In this document: positions 8,064-16,746 of the stretch, piece by piece
Layout: every line of letters starts with the position of its first letter
Numbering within the stretch: position 1 is the stretch's first letter
Source: Paludibacter sp.
GTDB lineage: Bacteria; Bacteroidota; Bacteroidia; Bacteroidales; Paludibacteraceae
Direction: 5' to 3'
DNA: 57,251 nucleotides
Assembly (NCBI GenBank): GCA_029973975.1
Contig: JARKQF010000141.1
Span: 1 to 57,251 of the forward strand
Notes under the pieces: model-generated
Database searches by the model: none
What the model saw: the letters and a program-made list of their open reading frames with translations, nothing else
What the model was told of the DNA's origin: nothing
Made by a program: the position numbers and the translations under genes

Positions 8064-9731
8064 TTATTGTTTGATGATTTTATAGGTATCTGAACCCGTT
8101 TTCAGCAAATACACTCCCTGAGGTAATCCGGAAATATCAATCACGGATTTCCCTTCCGGAGGAAGTAGATAAGATAATTGTATCTGACCTTTCAGATTGA
8201 AAATCTGTAAAATACGGTCCTGAGCGTTTTCAATCTCGATAAACTTACCATAAACCTTGATAGCAAGTCTCCGGGAAGCCTCAGGAAGATCAGTCGGTAG
8301 GCCCATTGTCCGAAGGTAAACGCTTGCCTTTACCGATCGATTTCCTGCCGCATCGCGCGCTTCTACCTCAACAAGGTATTCCGTACCGGCATCCAGTCCG
8401 GTAAGCATGTAATTAGTAGTATAAATCCGTTTTTGACGTTCACCATTCAGGTAAATATGATATTCGGTTACAGCAACATTATCGGTAGAGGCATCCCACG
8501 ATAATGTCATCGTATATTGCGTTGTAGTTCCGTTTAGGTTCGCTGGCATTGAAGGAGGAGTGACATCTGTGGTTTGTACCGACATTCCCGCTTTTTCCGA
8601 TGGAGTATAATCATTGGCGATTGCCTCTACCTGAATTTGATACTGAGTATAGGGCTGCAATCCGGTGAAAACATAATTAGTTGTTTCTTCAAAAGCAACG
8701 AAAGTTTCATTCAGATAAAGATTATATCCCCGTACTCCGGCGGAACTATCTGAAGCAGTCCACGAAAAGTCAATGGTATTTTCAGTTGGAATACCCCTTA
8801 GCCCTGTTGGTCGTGACGGAGCTGTAGTCGCTTCGGGACTCATCACCTGCAATTTATCCAGGCAAAAATAAACAGCGGTATTAGGGCCATATACCGGATC
8901 TGCATCAGAGGTTTCCATTGTAAAATACAGTCCGCTCACTGTTCCTAACGATGACAAATCAACGTAATTCCAATCCGGACTTTGTATCAAAACACCATTT
9001 TTAAATTCGGCCAGTATATGTTCCACTTGCGTGCCTATGGGCTCTCCGGCATCATTCATTCCATGAATAAGCAGTTTAAAGATGTCGCCTTCCTGATCGA
9101 AGGCACGTGCAAACCCATCGCCATGAATATTCCCGTAATATGGCCACGGATGATTGGCAATGTAAACTCCCACCGGCTTATATTCTTTTCCATCTGCGAA
9201 CTTCATCTGCAGACACGGTGCACCTCCTTCCATTAGTTCAATCCAATAGCCCCAATAAGCCACTAAATAAGGATTTCCTTTTTCAACGAGCACTTTTCCC
9301 GATTCATCTTTTATTACATTCCCGTTGCTATCGGTTTTTATACCACCACCGGGCATGCAACCCCACTGTTCTTCTACCCAAGCAGATGAACTGCCGGACT
9401 CTCCATAGTTGGTATTATCGCCACTTGTACTGTAAGTAAAACCATCCCAGTACGACATCCCTCCTCCGACATCATTGCCCCCAAAAGCATTGAGGACATG
9501 TGAAAATTTGAAGTTTCCAAACTCTAACCAGCGATAATCCCCGGATGTATTGTAGGTTTGATTCCAATAGCCCTTTTCATTAAGAACAATTTGTGACGGA
9601 TTGGTGGGGCTCCCGAGATTTAATGTGATAAATCTGCTTTGAGATTCGTACGTTTTGCTTTGCAGAAAGACCAAATTAAAGCCCACAAATAAAACAGTAA
9701 TGATTAATTTCTTTTGTAAAAATACTTTCAT
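8064..9731 (-). CDS. DUF4465 / fibronectin type III surface protein with T9SS domain
   Basis: A 555-residue exported protein with a signal peptide (1-26). Residues about 35-295 match a DUF4465 domain (WLEFGNFKFSHV, GGMSYWDGFTYS, NHPWPYYGNIHGDGFAR, GLYFTMETSD), a family I recall as recurrent in Bacteroidota cobalamin loci. Two fibronectin type III domains follow (305-390 and 393-480), then a T9SS C-terminal domain (about 485-555: IEIENAQDRILQIFNLKG, GVYLLKTGSDTYKIIKQ). The operon position behind BtuF, BtuB and BtuG-like genes suggests surface capture of cobalamin or of a carrier. In Bacteroides such accessory proteins are lipoproteins; here anchoring is through T9SS. The ligand is inferred, not seen. 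Confidence 0.75.
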   Translation of the reverse strand: MKVFLQKKLIITVLFVGFNLVFLQSKTYESQSRFITLNLGSPTNPSQIVLNEKGYWNQTYNTSGDYRWLEFGNFKFSHVLNAFGGNDVGGGMSYWDGFTYSTSGDNTNYGESGSSSAWVEEQWGCMPGGGIKTDSNGNVIKDESGKVLVEKGNPYLVAYWGYWIELMEGGAPCLQMKFADGKEYKPVGVYIANHPWPYYGNIHGDGFARAFDQEGDIFKLLIHGMNDAGEPIGTQVEHILAEFKNGVLIQSPDWNYVDLSSLGTVSGLYFTMETSDADPVYGPNTAVYFCLDKLQVMSPEATTAPSRPTGLRGIPTENTIDFSWTASDSSAGVRGYNLYLNETFVAFEETTNYVFTGLQPYTQYQIQVEAIANDYTPSEKAGMSVQTTDVTPPSMPANLNGTTTQYTMTLSWDASTDNVAVTEYHIYLNGERQKRIYTTNYMLTGLDAGTEYLVEVEARDAAGNRSVKASVYLRTMGLPTDLPEASRRLAIKVYGKFIEIENAQDRILQIFNLKGQIQLSYLLPPEGKSVIDISGLPQGVYLLKTGSDTYKIIKQ

Positions 9732-9846
9732 GTGTTTATAATTGTTTTTTTATAGTCACATGGAACTCACAAAACAAAATTTAAACATTTCCCTGTAGGT
9801 CAAAATTGTTTAAATTTTGTCATGTTCGTTTCATGTGTTTATAATT
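9726..9846 (-). repeat. 18-bp direct repeats around a 14-bp hairpin inside the operon
   Basis: TTTCATGTGTTTATAATT occurs at 9726-9743, over the start codon of the DUF4465 gene, and again at 9829-9846, over the stop codon of the gene upstream. Between them ACAAAATTTAAACA (9774-9787) pairs perfectly with 9807-9820, loop 19 nt. The gap is the longest within the operon. The hairpin lacks a strong minus-strand T-run, so it may be a processing or stabilising element rather than a terminator. Confidence 0.6.
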
Positions 9847-11290
9847 TATTTTTCAGGACATTAACTTTTATGCTGTGATTATGTATTTGATTCTTAATTT
9901 TCAATATAAAAACCCCTTGGGATAAATTTATGCGGAATTCTTCGTGGTCAGAAAAGCATTGAAAATCGGCCAATTTGTACCCGTTAATAGAATAGAGCTC
10001 GCAGGTCATATTTTCAAAGCCCGTTAAATACAATGAGTTGCCTTCGTATGCTACCTTACGAAAAGGTTTATAAACAGATTCCACTCCACTGACATTTTCT
10101 ACGGTTACATTACATTTAGCAATGTAATAGCCATCGTTTGTAATTGCACTTATAACAGTAGTTCCTTCGGCTATTGCCGTTACATAACCATTGTTTACGG
10201 TAGCGATGCCAATATCCTTGCTTTTCCACGTAATTTGCGTGTTTGTTGCATTTACCGGAACAACAGTGGCTGTAAGAAGAGCTGTTTCATCCGGCTTTAA
10301 ATTTATATCGGTATAATCCAAACCAATACGCTGGGTAAAAACCGGAACAAAGATATCCTGTCCACGAACGTGTAAATCAACAGCTCCCATAATCTCGGTA
10401 GATGTCTCGCCCAACCAACCGCAATACTGATTAACAGCGGTATATACTTTTATAAAATGTATGCCGGGAAGCTGAACCGGATTTCCATTTTGATCCACTG
10501 CCCATTCAATATTAAAATTGGAACGATCATCAGCATTGGGATGATTATCCACATACCCCCAATGATAAGCGTACTGCACATAATAAGTACCTGTTCCGCT
10601 CTCATCCACATAATTATTTGCAAGCTTGGTACCTTCAAATACCAAACTGTCGGCATCCACCCATAAAGGGAAATAAGATTGATTATGGAAAGTATTTCTA
10701 TAAAGATATCCCTGCGTTTCTTGATTGCTTTTCCAGTGAATATAGGTAGTATCGTTCAGGTAGGGATAATTATTGTCGGGTGTACGCACTTTGTTTTCGT
10801 CAGGTTTATAATAGGTCAACCGATACTTCTTTATTGTTTCTGATTTAAAATATTCGCTTCCTGCCAACTCGTACCACTCGTCATCGGGTTTACCGTTTCC
10901 ATTGGCATCATACGAAACCATAACAATACCCGGTTCACAACTACCTCCCTCTCTGGAAGCTTCGCCGTTAGGATTGGCAGCCGCATAAAAGGCATTTGCC
11001 ATAATTTTAAAATCATATTTGCCGGGTTTATTTTCCACCATGTGGTCAAATCCGAAGACAATATATCCGCCATAGCCACCCAACGAAACAAGTATCTGTT
11101 CGTTATCAGCTATACATTCTTCGGCTTTCAGGCGCATGTCGTTTTTCGTATCGCCTTCTTCGTATTCGGGTAGTTCATTGACAAACTGACCTGGAGCCGG
11201 CATGTACTCGTACACTTTGTGAATGTACGGCGACTGTCCCCAAGCCCTCAGCGTTAATAAGCAAATGATGTAAATTAGTTGTTTTTTCAT
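9839..11290 (-). CDS. Cobalamin-locus surface protein with Ig-like and T9SS domains
   Basis: A 483-residue exported protein with a signal peptide (1-18). Residues about 20-315 form a conserved globular domain with GGYGGYIVFGFDHMVEN, PGKYDFKIMANAF and GIVMVSYDANGNGKPDDEWYELAGSEY split by loops, of the kind often labelled only as cell surface protein in Bacteroidota B12 loci. Residues 323-398 are a BIG_2 Ig-like domain (NATNTQITWKSKD, GIATVNNGYVTAIAEGTT). The end (about 405-483) fits a T9SS sorting domain (CELYSINGYKLADFQ, LSQGVFILKIKNQ). The gene lies between the BtuG-like and DUF4465 genes. A role in cobalamin capture is inferred from context. Confidence 0.65.
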   Translation of the reverse strand: MKKQLIYIICLLTLRAWGQSPYIHKVYEYMPAPGQFVNELPEYEEGDTKNDMRLKAEECIADNEQILVSLGGYGGYIVFGFDHMVENKPGKYDFKIMANAFYAAANPNGEASREGGSCEPGIVMVSYDANGNGKPDDEWYELAGSEYFKSETIKKYRLTYYKPDENKVRTPDNNYPYLNDTTYIHWKSNQETQGYLYRNTFHNQSYFPLWVDADSLVFEGTKLANNYVDESGTGTYYVQYAYHWGYVDNHPNADDRSNFNIEWAVDQNGNPVQLPGIHFIKVYTAVNQYCGWLGETSTEIMGAVDLHVRGQDIFVPVFTQRIGLDYTDINLKPDETALLTATVVPVNATNTQITWKSKDIGIATVNNGYVTAIAEGTTVISAITNDGYYIAKCNVTVENVSGVESVYKPFRKVAYEGNSLYLTGFENMTCELYSINGYKLADFQCFSDHEEFRINLSQGVFILKIKNQIHNHSIKVNVLKNKL

Positions 11291-11331
11291 TTTTTGAGGA
11301 TTGATGATGTTAGAGAAGTTAGAAGTTTCTT

Positions 11332-12501
11332 TTAGTTTTCATTTTTATTCTTCCCCAGAAGGACAAAATGGGCAGGAATATCTCCCGTCCGGACATTCCA
11401 CTTTTGCTTTCCGTATTTATCGAAACAATAAAGTGTTCCGGGCGACACATAATTTTTTGCATCCGTTACGTAAATATCTTTCGTGATAGGATTTACCATG
11501 ATTCCATACGGAATCTTTATTCTTGACGCTGTACCGTCGGTAATAAAATTTCTTGTAACAATTTCTTTTTTATCCACATCTACAATACCATACGTTATCA
11601 CATTGCCCATGTTAACATAGCTCCATTCTGTACTGTATATATACAGCGAATCGCCATCCAAATGAAAATTGGAAACAGCAATATCAAGTGAATCCGTCAG
11701 TGTGTCGGTATTGGTGTTAATCCAGTATAAACGCGATGGAGTGTAATAGTAGTCGCCCCTTGAGCTAACCCACAAATTGCCGTATTTATCAGCACGAAGC
11801 CGATGCAGGTTAATCGCTACCTTTATGCGTTTTATTTCTGTAAAACTCTCAACATCAATAACAGAAACCGTATTTTCGTAATTCGGGAACATATATCCCC
11901 CCGAATTGGCCACATAGATTTTTTTGTTCACAATCTCCAGCTCATCAGGCTGAAAGCCTACCAGACAGCGATCCACCACTTCGAAAGTCGCGGTGTCTAC
12001 TTTGGCTACATAGCCTGTTTGCTTATAATCGGGATTCAATTCCACCGGGCCTGCATACGAAGTTACATAAGCGTACCCCTTATAAAAACGGATATAACGA
12101 CAATTGGGAATGTCAATTTGTCCCACTTTCTTTGCCGAATATTTATCCATTACATCAATTTTGTTGGAACAATTGATGACCGCATAGAGCTTGCTTCCGT
12201 ATATCCTGATATCGTTACCCACATCGCCCATCTCTTTAGGAACGGCAGGATTAGCCGCCCCGAAAATATTCCGGATATACTCCCCGGTTTCATAATTGTA
12301 ATAATCAAGTGTCGATTTGTTACTGCCCATATTTCCCTCGTTCAGCAGGTAGAATCCCTGAATATCTGTGTATTCAGGAATAGATGTTTGAATTACTTCG
12401 GGCTTGAATATTTCCACTTCTTCACGGCAGGAAGAAAACAACAAAAACAAGAAGAACACCCCGGAAAATTTCCCGAAGAAGATACTTTTAGTCGGTTTCA
12501 T
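11332..12501 (-). CDS. BtuG-like beta-propeller surface lipoprotein (DUF5074/YncE type)
   Basis: A 389-residue lipoprotein from the ATG at 12501; eight more codons are open upstream, but this start puts a signal peptide with lipobox LFSSC at Cys25. The mature protein is a YncE/DUF5074-type seven-bladed propeller with repeated blade motifs (LNEGNMGSNKSTLDYYNYETG, KIYVANSGGYMFPNYENTVSVIDV in parts, DIYVTDAKNYVSPGTLYCFDK). In Bacteroides, BtuG is a surface lipoprotein that binds cobalamin very tightly and caps BtuB; the pairing with an upstream btuB and a cobalamin riboswitch here supports the same role. A second copy lies at 24307-25392. Gap to the next gene 41 bp. Confidence 0.78.
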   Translation of the reverse strand: MKPTKSIFFGKFSGVFFLFLLFSSCREEVEIFKPEVIQTSIPEYTDIQGFYLLNEGNMGSNKSTLDYYNYETGEYIRNIFGAANPAVPKEMGDVGNDIRIYGSKLYAVINCSNKIDVMDKYSAKKVGQIDIPNCRYIRFYKGYAYVTSYAGPVELNPDYKQTGYVAKVDTATFEVVDRCLVGFQPDELEIVNKKIYVANSGGYMFPNYENTVSVIDVESFTEIKRIKVAINLHRLRADKYGNLWVSSRGDYYYTPSRLYWINTNTDTLTDSLDIAVSNFHLDGDSLYIYSTEWSYVNMGNVITYGIVDVDKKEIVTRNFITDGTASRIKIPYGIMVNPITKDIYVTDAKNYVSPGTLYCFDKYGKQKWNVRTGDIPAHFVLLGKNKNEN

Positions 12502-12563
12502 TTTAATATCGTTATAATCAATCATTTTACTATTTATCTACATATCGACATATTGACAAATCA

Positions 12564-14633
12564 TTAAATCTCCATCTTTAAAATCACTTTATAATTTCTT
12601 CCCGGCATAGGATAATTTAAAACTACATCATAATACTGATTCAGCACATTATTCACTTCAGTCGACAGTTTCAATTTCATTTTTTTAAAATCGAAGGACT
12701 TCCCCAAGGTTAAATCATGCGTGTACCACGGCTGTTCATGGTTTGCTCTTATATTGGATGAATTATGATAGCGTTCGCCTACATATATAAAGCTGTAGTT
12801 AAAGTCCCAGGTTTTATAATTAGCCCGTATTACCGCCGAACCACTATGCCATGGGATATAAGCAATCTGTCCGCTATAAGTCCCGGCATAAGGATCATCA
12901 TCTTCGGGATCGGAAAAATCCTGCGCCTTCTGAAAAGTATAATTCAAATTAGCACTAAACTGCATGTCTTGCGATAAGCGCATCGTCATCTGGCCGGAAA
13001 AATCAACACCGCGAATTTCTACATACCCGAGATTCATCATCATCCAGCGATACTGCCCGTTGCCTTTAGGTACGGCGATAATCTTATCAGTCACTTCATT
13101 GTAATAGGCATCAGTTTTAATCAGAAATGAACTGAACAATCCTTTTTCAATTTGTTTTTCATACTGGAAGCCTATATTATACTGACTGGTGTATTCAGGT
13201 TTCAGAGAGATATTTCCCACATCGGTATAGTACAAATCGTTGAAGGTAGGCATGCGGAAAATACGTTTATAGAATGCTCTGAGATTTAAAGGCAGGTTTT
13301 CAAACGGCTTATAAGAAAAGAAAGCAGCCGGAGTATATTCCATTTTATCCTTCGGGGTACCGGTTTGTGTTCCGGGCAGTAATTCTTCATCTCCATGGCT
13401 GATGCGGGTTACATTTTCAAAAACAAAAGTCCCGAGCAAGCTAACCTGTCCTTTCAGTCGCCGCCACTCAAAAGCCGTTGCAAGCGCTGCTAAAACCGTA
13501 TTCCTTTTCGGATAAACAAAATCCCGCAAAGTCGCATCGAGTAAGTTATACTGATAATCTAACGACAGCGCAATATCCCATACCGGCAAAATTTTATACC
13601 GGTTGGCGGCAGAAATGTATAATTCCTGTTGAATAAACGAGTTATCAATATACATCAACGTGGTATCCGGATTCAGGTAGCGCATGTAATCATTGGCATA
13701 TTTGGCATTGACAAGCAGCTCGTAATGGTTGGTTATTTGTTGCTGAAAACTTCCCTGCGCGAAAAAGTTTCTGTCCCACTGGCGTTGTGAGCGTTTCCAT
13801 ATATTATTGACGATTGCCCCCGGAATTCCGCGTTCTGAATCATAGAAATACGCTTTGGCATGCCATTTACCATCATCGTTATAACCATTCAATCCACCTT
13901 CGAGCCGCACTGCTTCCACGTCGCCATTCCGGCGGACAGCAGTAGTATCCCAGGCCACAGTTCCGTCCTGATATACTTTCCGGTAACGAAACTTGTATTT
14001 TCCGGTAGCATAAGTATATTCGGCATTAAATGAAGAACTGATATTCCTGGTAAGTTGTTGTTCCCAAAGGACAGAAGGATTGATCAGTCCGAATGAACCT
14101 GTGCGCAGGAACGAGATTATATTCGTTTTTTTTCCTTCCTGAAACAGTGGACGACGTGTACGCAGATAAATTGTTCCGGCTGATCCAAAGTCTTTGGCCG
14201 ACTGAAAAACATCGCTCTTCTGACCATTATAAAGTGATATTTCTTCTATATTATCCAGTGAAAATTTACCGAGATCAATTTGTCCGTTTTGCGCGTTACC
14301 AAGTTGAATGCCATCATAGAATACACCCATGTGGTTAGTTCCCATGCTCCGGATATCCACGGTTTTTAGTCCGCCGATGCCACCATAATCCTTTATCTGA
14401 ACTCCCGAGAAATATCGTATGGCATCAGCCACCGAGAAACTATTGAGACTCTTTAATTCTTCTCCCGATAATTTCTGCGACGGAATAGTTTCCTTATAAC
14501 GATTGGCAATAACTTCGACAGTTTTTAAGTACTGAATACTATCTAGTTTACCTTGTGAAAATACGGGAACAGGAAACACGAGAAGCAGCAGGAACAATCC
14601 TTCGTAAAATATTGAAAAAGAATAATTCATCAC
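12564..14633 (-). CDS. btuB: TonB-dependent cobalamin receptor BtuB, locus 1
   Basis: A 689-residue TonB-dependent receptor with signal peptide (1-26). The plug includes AIRYFSGVQIKDYGGIGGLK and RSMGTNHMGVFYDGIQLGN, almost the same as in the second receptor at 25397-27457. The C-terminus is a barrel ending in YPMPGRNYKVILKMEI. The protein would move cobalamin across the outer membrane with TonB energy. It overlaps the upstream BtuF-like gene by 4 bp (ATGA), so the two are translationally coupled, and it is followed by a BtuG-like lipoprotein gene. The whole operon lies behind a cobalamin riboswitch at 15949-16161, which makes the substrate call strong. Confidence 0.88.
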   Translation of the reverse strand: MMNYSFSIFYEGLFLLLLVFPVPVFSQGKLDSIQYLKTVEVIANRYKETIPSQKLSGEELKSLNSFSVADAIRYFSGVQIKDYGGIGGLKTVDIRSMGTNHMGVFYDGIQLGNAQNGQIDLGKFSLDNIEEISLYNGQKSDVFQSAKDFGSAGTIYLRTRRPLFQEGKKTNIISFLRTGSFGLINPSVLWEQQLTRNISSSFNAEYTYATGKYKFRYRKVYQDGTVAWDTTAVRRNGDVEAVRLEGGLNGYNDDGKWHAKAYFYDSERGIPGAIVNNIWKRSQRQWDRNFFAQGSFQQQITNHYELLVNAKYANDYMRYLNPDTTLMYIDNSFIQQELYISAANRYKILPVWDIALSLDYQYNLLDATLRDFVYPKRNTVLAALATAFEWRRLKGQVSLLGTFVFENVTRISHGDEELLPGTQTGTPKDKMEYTPAAFFSYKPFENLPLNLRAFYKRIFRMPTFNDLYYTDVGNISLKPEYTSQYNIGFQYEKQIEKGLFSSFLIKTDAYYNEVTDKIIAVPKGNGQYRWMMMNLGYVEIRGVDFSGQMTMRLSQDMQFSANLNYTFQKAQDFSDPEDDDPYAGTYSGQIAYIPWHSGSAVIRANYKTWDFNYSFIYVGERYHNSSNIRANHEQPWYTHDLTLGKSFDFKKMKLKLSTEVNNVLNQYYDVVLNYPMPGRNYKVILKMEI

Positions 14634-15772
14634 TTCAGTTTTTCTGCGTAAACCAATTCGTAATCGGGCAAAATTTCAGGATGCAAAACAGCAATTACAT
14701 CCGAGAGGAGTAAATCGGGACGGGCAACAGCACTTTCCCAGAAATCATTAGCACCGGATGGCAACATCCGCTTATTGAAATTATAGACTTGCCTGGTCTG
14801 CACGGGTTTGAAAAGTGCATGTTTTGAATCTGACTTAATCAATTCATCCAGCGTGGCAAAATTACAATTCAGCCAAATGTCTGCATCTGAAAAATCACGA
14901 AGCACTTTTTCCACATTCAGGGGCAAACTGCCGGTAGTCGTATCGTTCGAGTAAAAATAACGGCTACCCGCATCTGCAAAGAGTTGCCCCATAAAACTAC
15001 GGCCGGCCGGCATATACCAGGTTCCCCTGAAATTAGAGCCAGCCATAATGCCGGGCTTATCTTTTATATTAGTAACCTTTTGCTTTATGTCGTTATAACG
15101 ATTTTCGATATTACTGAAAATACTGTCAGCCAACTGACTCTTATCATAAAAAGCAGCCACGAATTTGATCCATTCCGCACGACCCAACAATGAGGTTTCC
15201 ATCCACTCATTATTATAAATTACCGGAATCCCTGCCTGTGAAATCCGCTGTAAATTAGCATCTTTCTGATTATAACCGCTCATCATGAGTGCAGACGGAC
15301 TAAGTTGCAGAACCTTTTCCACATTGATATGAAAAGCATCTCCCAAATCCGTAATCCGCCCTTCTTCTATGCCCTTTTTAATTTTTTTGTTATAAACAAT
15401 ATCAGCCTGACAGATACCGGTTACTGTATTTAACTCTCCCAGTAAATGTAAAAACTCATAATGAGTCACCGACGCCGGCGCTATGGTCTTCAAAGGAACA
15501 AGTATCTTCACACCACCTTCCGGAACCTCAGTCTGCGTATCTTTTACAAGAAAATAAGTTGCATATATTGATCCGGATTTCCATGGGTTGTTTACAATCA
15601 CTTGTGTGTAATCCGAAAAGTAGCGGATTGAGAATCCTTTCGCATAAACAATTACTGACGAATCTGCAGAATCTGAAATTACATCAGTTTTATTCGAACC
15701 CGTTGAACACGCTGTAACAGAAAGCACAGCAAGACAAAGAAAAATGTAATTAAACGAACGAAGCCATTTCAT
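14630..15772 (-). CDS. btuF: BtuF-like periplasmic cobalamin-binding lipoprotein
   Basis: A 380-residue lipoprotein with SPII signal (VLSVTAC, Cys22). The mature part has the two-lobed TroA/BtuF-type fold of class III ABC binding proteins: GVKILVPLKTIAPAS near residue 90, INVEKVLQLSPSALMMSGYNQ near 150, AGIPVIYNNEWMETSLLGR near 180, and a WLNCNF segment near 295. It is the first gene after a cobalamin riboswitch and overlaps btuB, so cobalamin or a corrinoid is the likely ligand. No BtuC permease or BtuD ATPase is present in this window; they must lie elsewhere. Iron-siderophore binding is the main alternative by fold alone. Confidence 0.75.
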   Translation of the reverse strand: MKWLRSFNYIFLCLAVLSVTACSTGSNKTDVISDSADSSVIVYAKGFSIRYFSDYTQVIVNNPWKSGSIYATYFLVKDTQTEVPEGGVKILVPLKTIAPASVTHYEFLHLLGELNTVTGICQADIVYNKKIKKGIEEGRITDLGDAFHINVEKVLQLSPSALMMSGYNQKDANLQRISQAGIPVIYNNEWMETSLLGRAEWIKFVAAFYDKSQLADSIFSNIENRYNDIKQKVTNIKDKPGIMAGSNFRGTWYMPAGRSFMGQLFADAGSRYFYSNDTTTGSLPLNVEKVLRDFSDADIWLNCNFATLDELIKSDSKHALFKPVQTRQVYNFNKRMLPSGANDFWESAVARPDLLLSDVIAVLHPEILPDYELVYAEKLK

Positions 15773-15948
15773 GAACTTATGTATTAATCATTCAAAAAAT
15801 GCTTTCGACTCAAAGAAAATAAAGAAGATAAAACAGGATAAAATGCACGAACACTCCCTGCAATGTACAATCAATACTAATAAGTTCAAATGTAATTACC
15901 CATTTTGGTTCTTCAGCTCTTTCCTCGAAAGCTAAAAACTAAAATCAA

Positions 15949-16161
15949 GCATGGCAGGTCTTCTGACTTACTCCATCGTTGAACATCCTTCCCATTCCGT
16001 TACCGGAACAGTGGATTGAGTGTTGTTCAAGAATTCTGCTTCTTTCGTATCCTTTAAAAAAAGAAACTAGAAGCTAAGAGCTTACAGCAGCGGGACTGTT
16101 CAGGATTTTCACCTGATTCCCTATTAATCTCGTGCCGCGAATACGACAAGAGAACCAATGC
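15949..16161 (-). ncRNA. Cobalamin riboswitch, locus 1
   Basis: On the minus strand the element starts at GCATTGG (16161), contains the core GGGAATCAGGTG, the GCTGCTGTAAGC segment and CCACTGTTCC, and ends in the B12 box GTCAGAAGACCTGCC (complement at 15953-15967). The ends can pair (GCAT at 16158-16161 and ATGC at 15949-15952) to close P1. A hairpin of the form AGCTTTC-loop-GAAAGAGCT follows at about 15914-15932 and looks like the P13 kissing-loop arm. The leader then runs 140 nt to the btuF start. The expected effect is repression of the uptake operon when cobalamin is plentiful. Confidence 0.95.
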
Positions 16162-16166
16162 TGGTG

Positions 16167-16196
16167 CAAAGGTAAGAAAAATTTAGTTATTTCAAA
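16167..16196 (-). promoter_or_regulatory. Promoter of the cobalamin operon and riboswitch 1
   Basis: TACCTTTG (complement at 16167-16174) preceded by TTTG (complement at 16193-16196) with an 18-bp spacer. The transcription start predicted about 7 bp downstream falls at the first base of the riboswitch, which supports both calls. Confidence 0.65.
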
Positions 16197-16304
16197 AAAC
16201 GGCAAGGTGTTTGTATGTACTTTCAAGCATTAACATTTAGCAAGTATTTATCAAGATACTTGCTTTTTTAAAACTTATACAATAATAATTTAACAAAAAT
16301 CATT

Positions 16305-16724
16305 ATGCGACGCATCTATTTACTATTTGCTATTTCAGTATTGCTTTTTAGCGCATGCGAAACAGTCTCGTACCCTGAGGATCTCACCACAAAACAGGTA
16401 TTTACTTTTCAGGTCAGGGCGGCCGACTGGACACCCATAACCGATCCGGACGGTTTAAATCTCTACTACCGGTGCCGGTTTAATCTGGATGGGATATCAA
16501 GCTATATGATAAACAACGGGGCGGTAATGGGATACATTGAACTCAACGGAGCTCAGCAAGCGTTACCTTACACCCGGCACCTTGAAAATCGCAACGGAAA
16601 TTTATGGACACGGACAGTGGACTTTGATTATTCTCAGAACGACATCCATTTTTATGTGACAAACAGTGATTTTGTTGCAGATCCACCCGAAACCATGTAT
16701 TTCAGGGTTGTATTTATATGGTAA
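16305..16724 (+). CDS. Small lipoprotein of unknown function
   Basis: A 139-residue protein with an SPII signal peptide (lipobox LFSAC, Cys18). The mature part is about 120 residues, beta-rich, with FTFQVRAADWTPI near the start and aromatic-rich strands (YYRCRF, FHFYVT-like IHFYVTNSDF, MYFRVVFIW at the C-terminus). I do not recognise a family beyond a conserved Bacteroidota lipoprotein. It is transcribed away from the cobalamin operon, starting about 140 bp from the riboswitch promoter, and converges with the aldehyde dehydrogenase gene, 22 bp away. No function is inferred. Confidence 0.7.
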   Translation: MRRIYLLFAISVLLFSACETVSYPEDLTTKQVFTFQVRAADWTPITDPDGLNLYYRCRFNLDGISSYMINNGAVMGYIELNGAQQALPYTRHLENRNGNLWTRTVDFDYSQNDIHFYVTNSDFVADPPETMYFRVVFIW

Positions 16725-16746
16725 ATGAACATGTAACAAACAGTTT

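Noticed and set aside
11803-12567. 254-codon open frame on the plus strand opposite the BtuG-like gene
   Set aside because: It lies wholly over a well-supported propeller lipoprotein and its translation shows no family motif or signal peptide.
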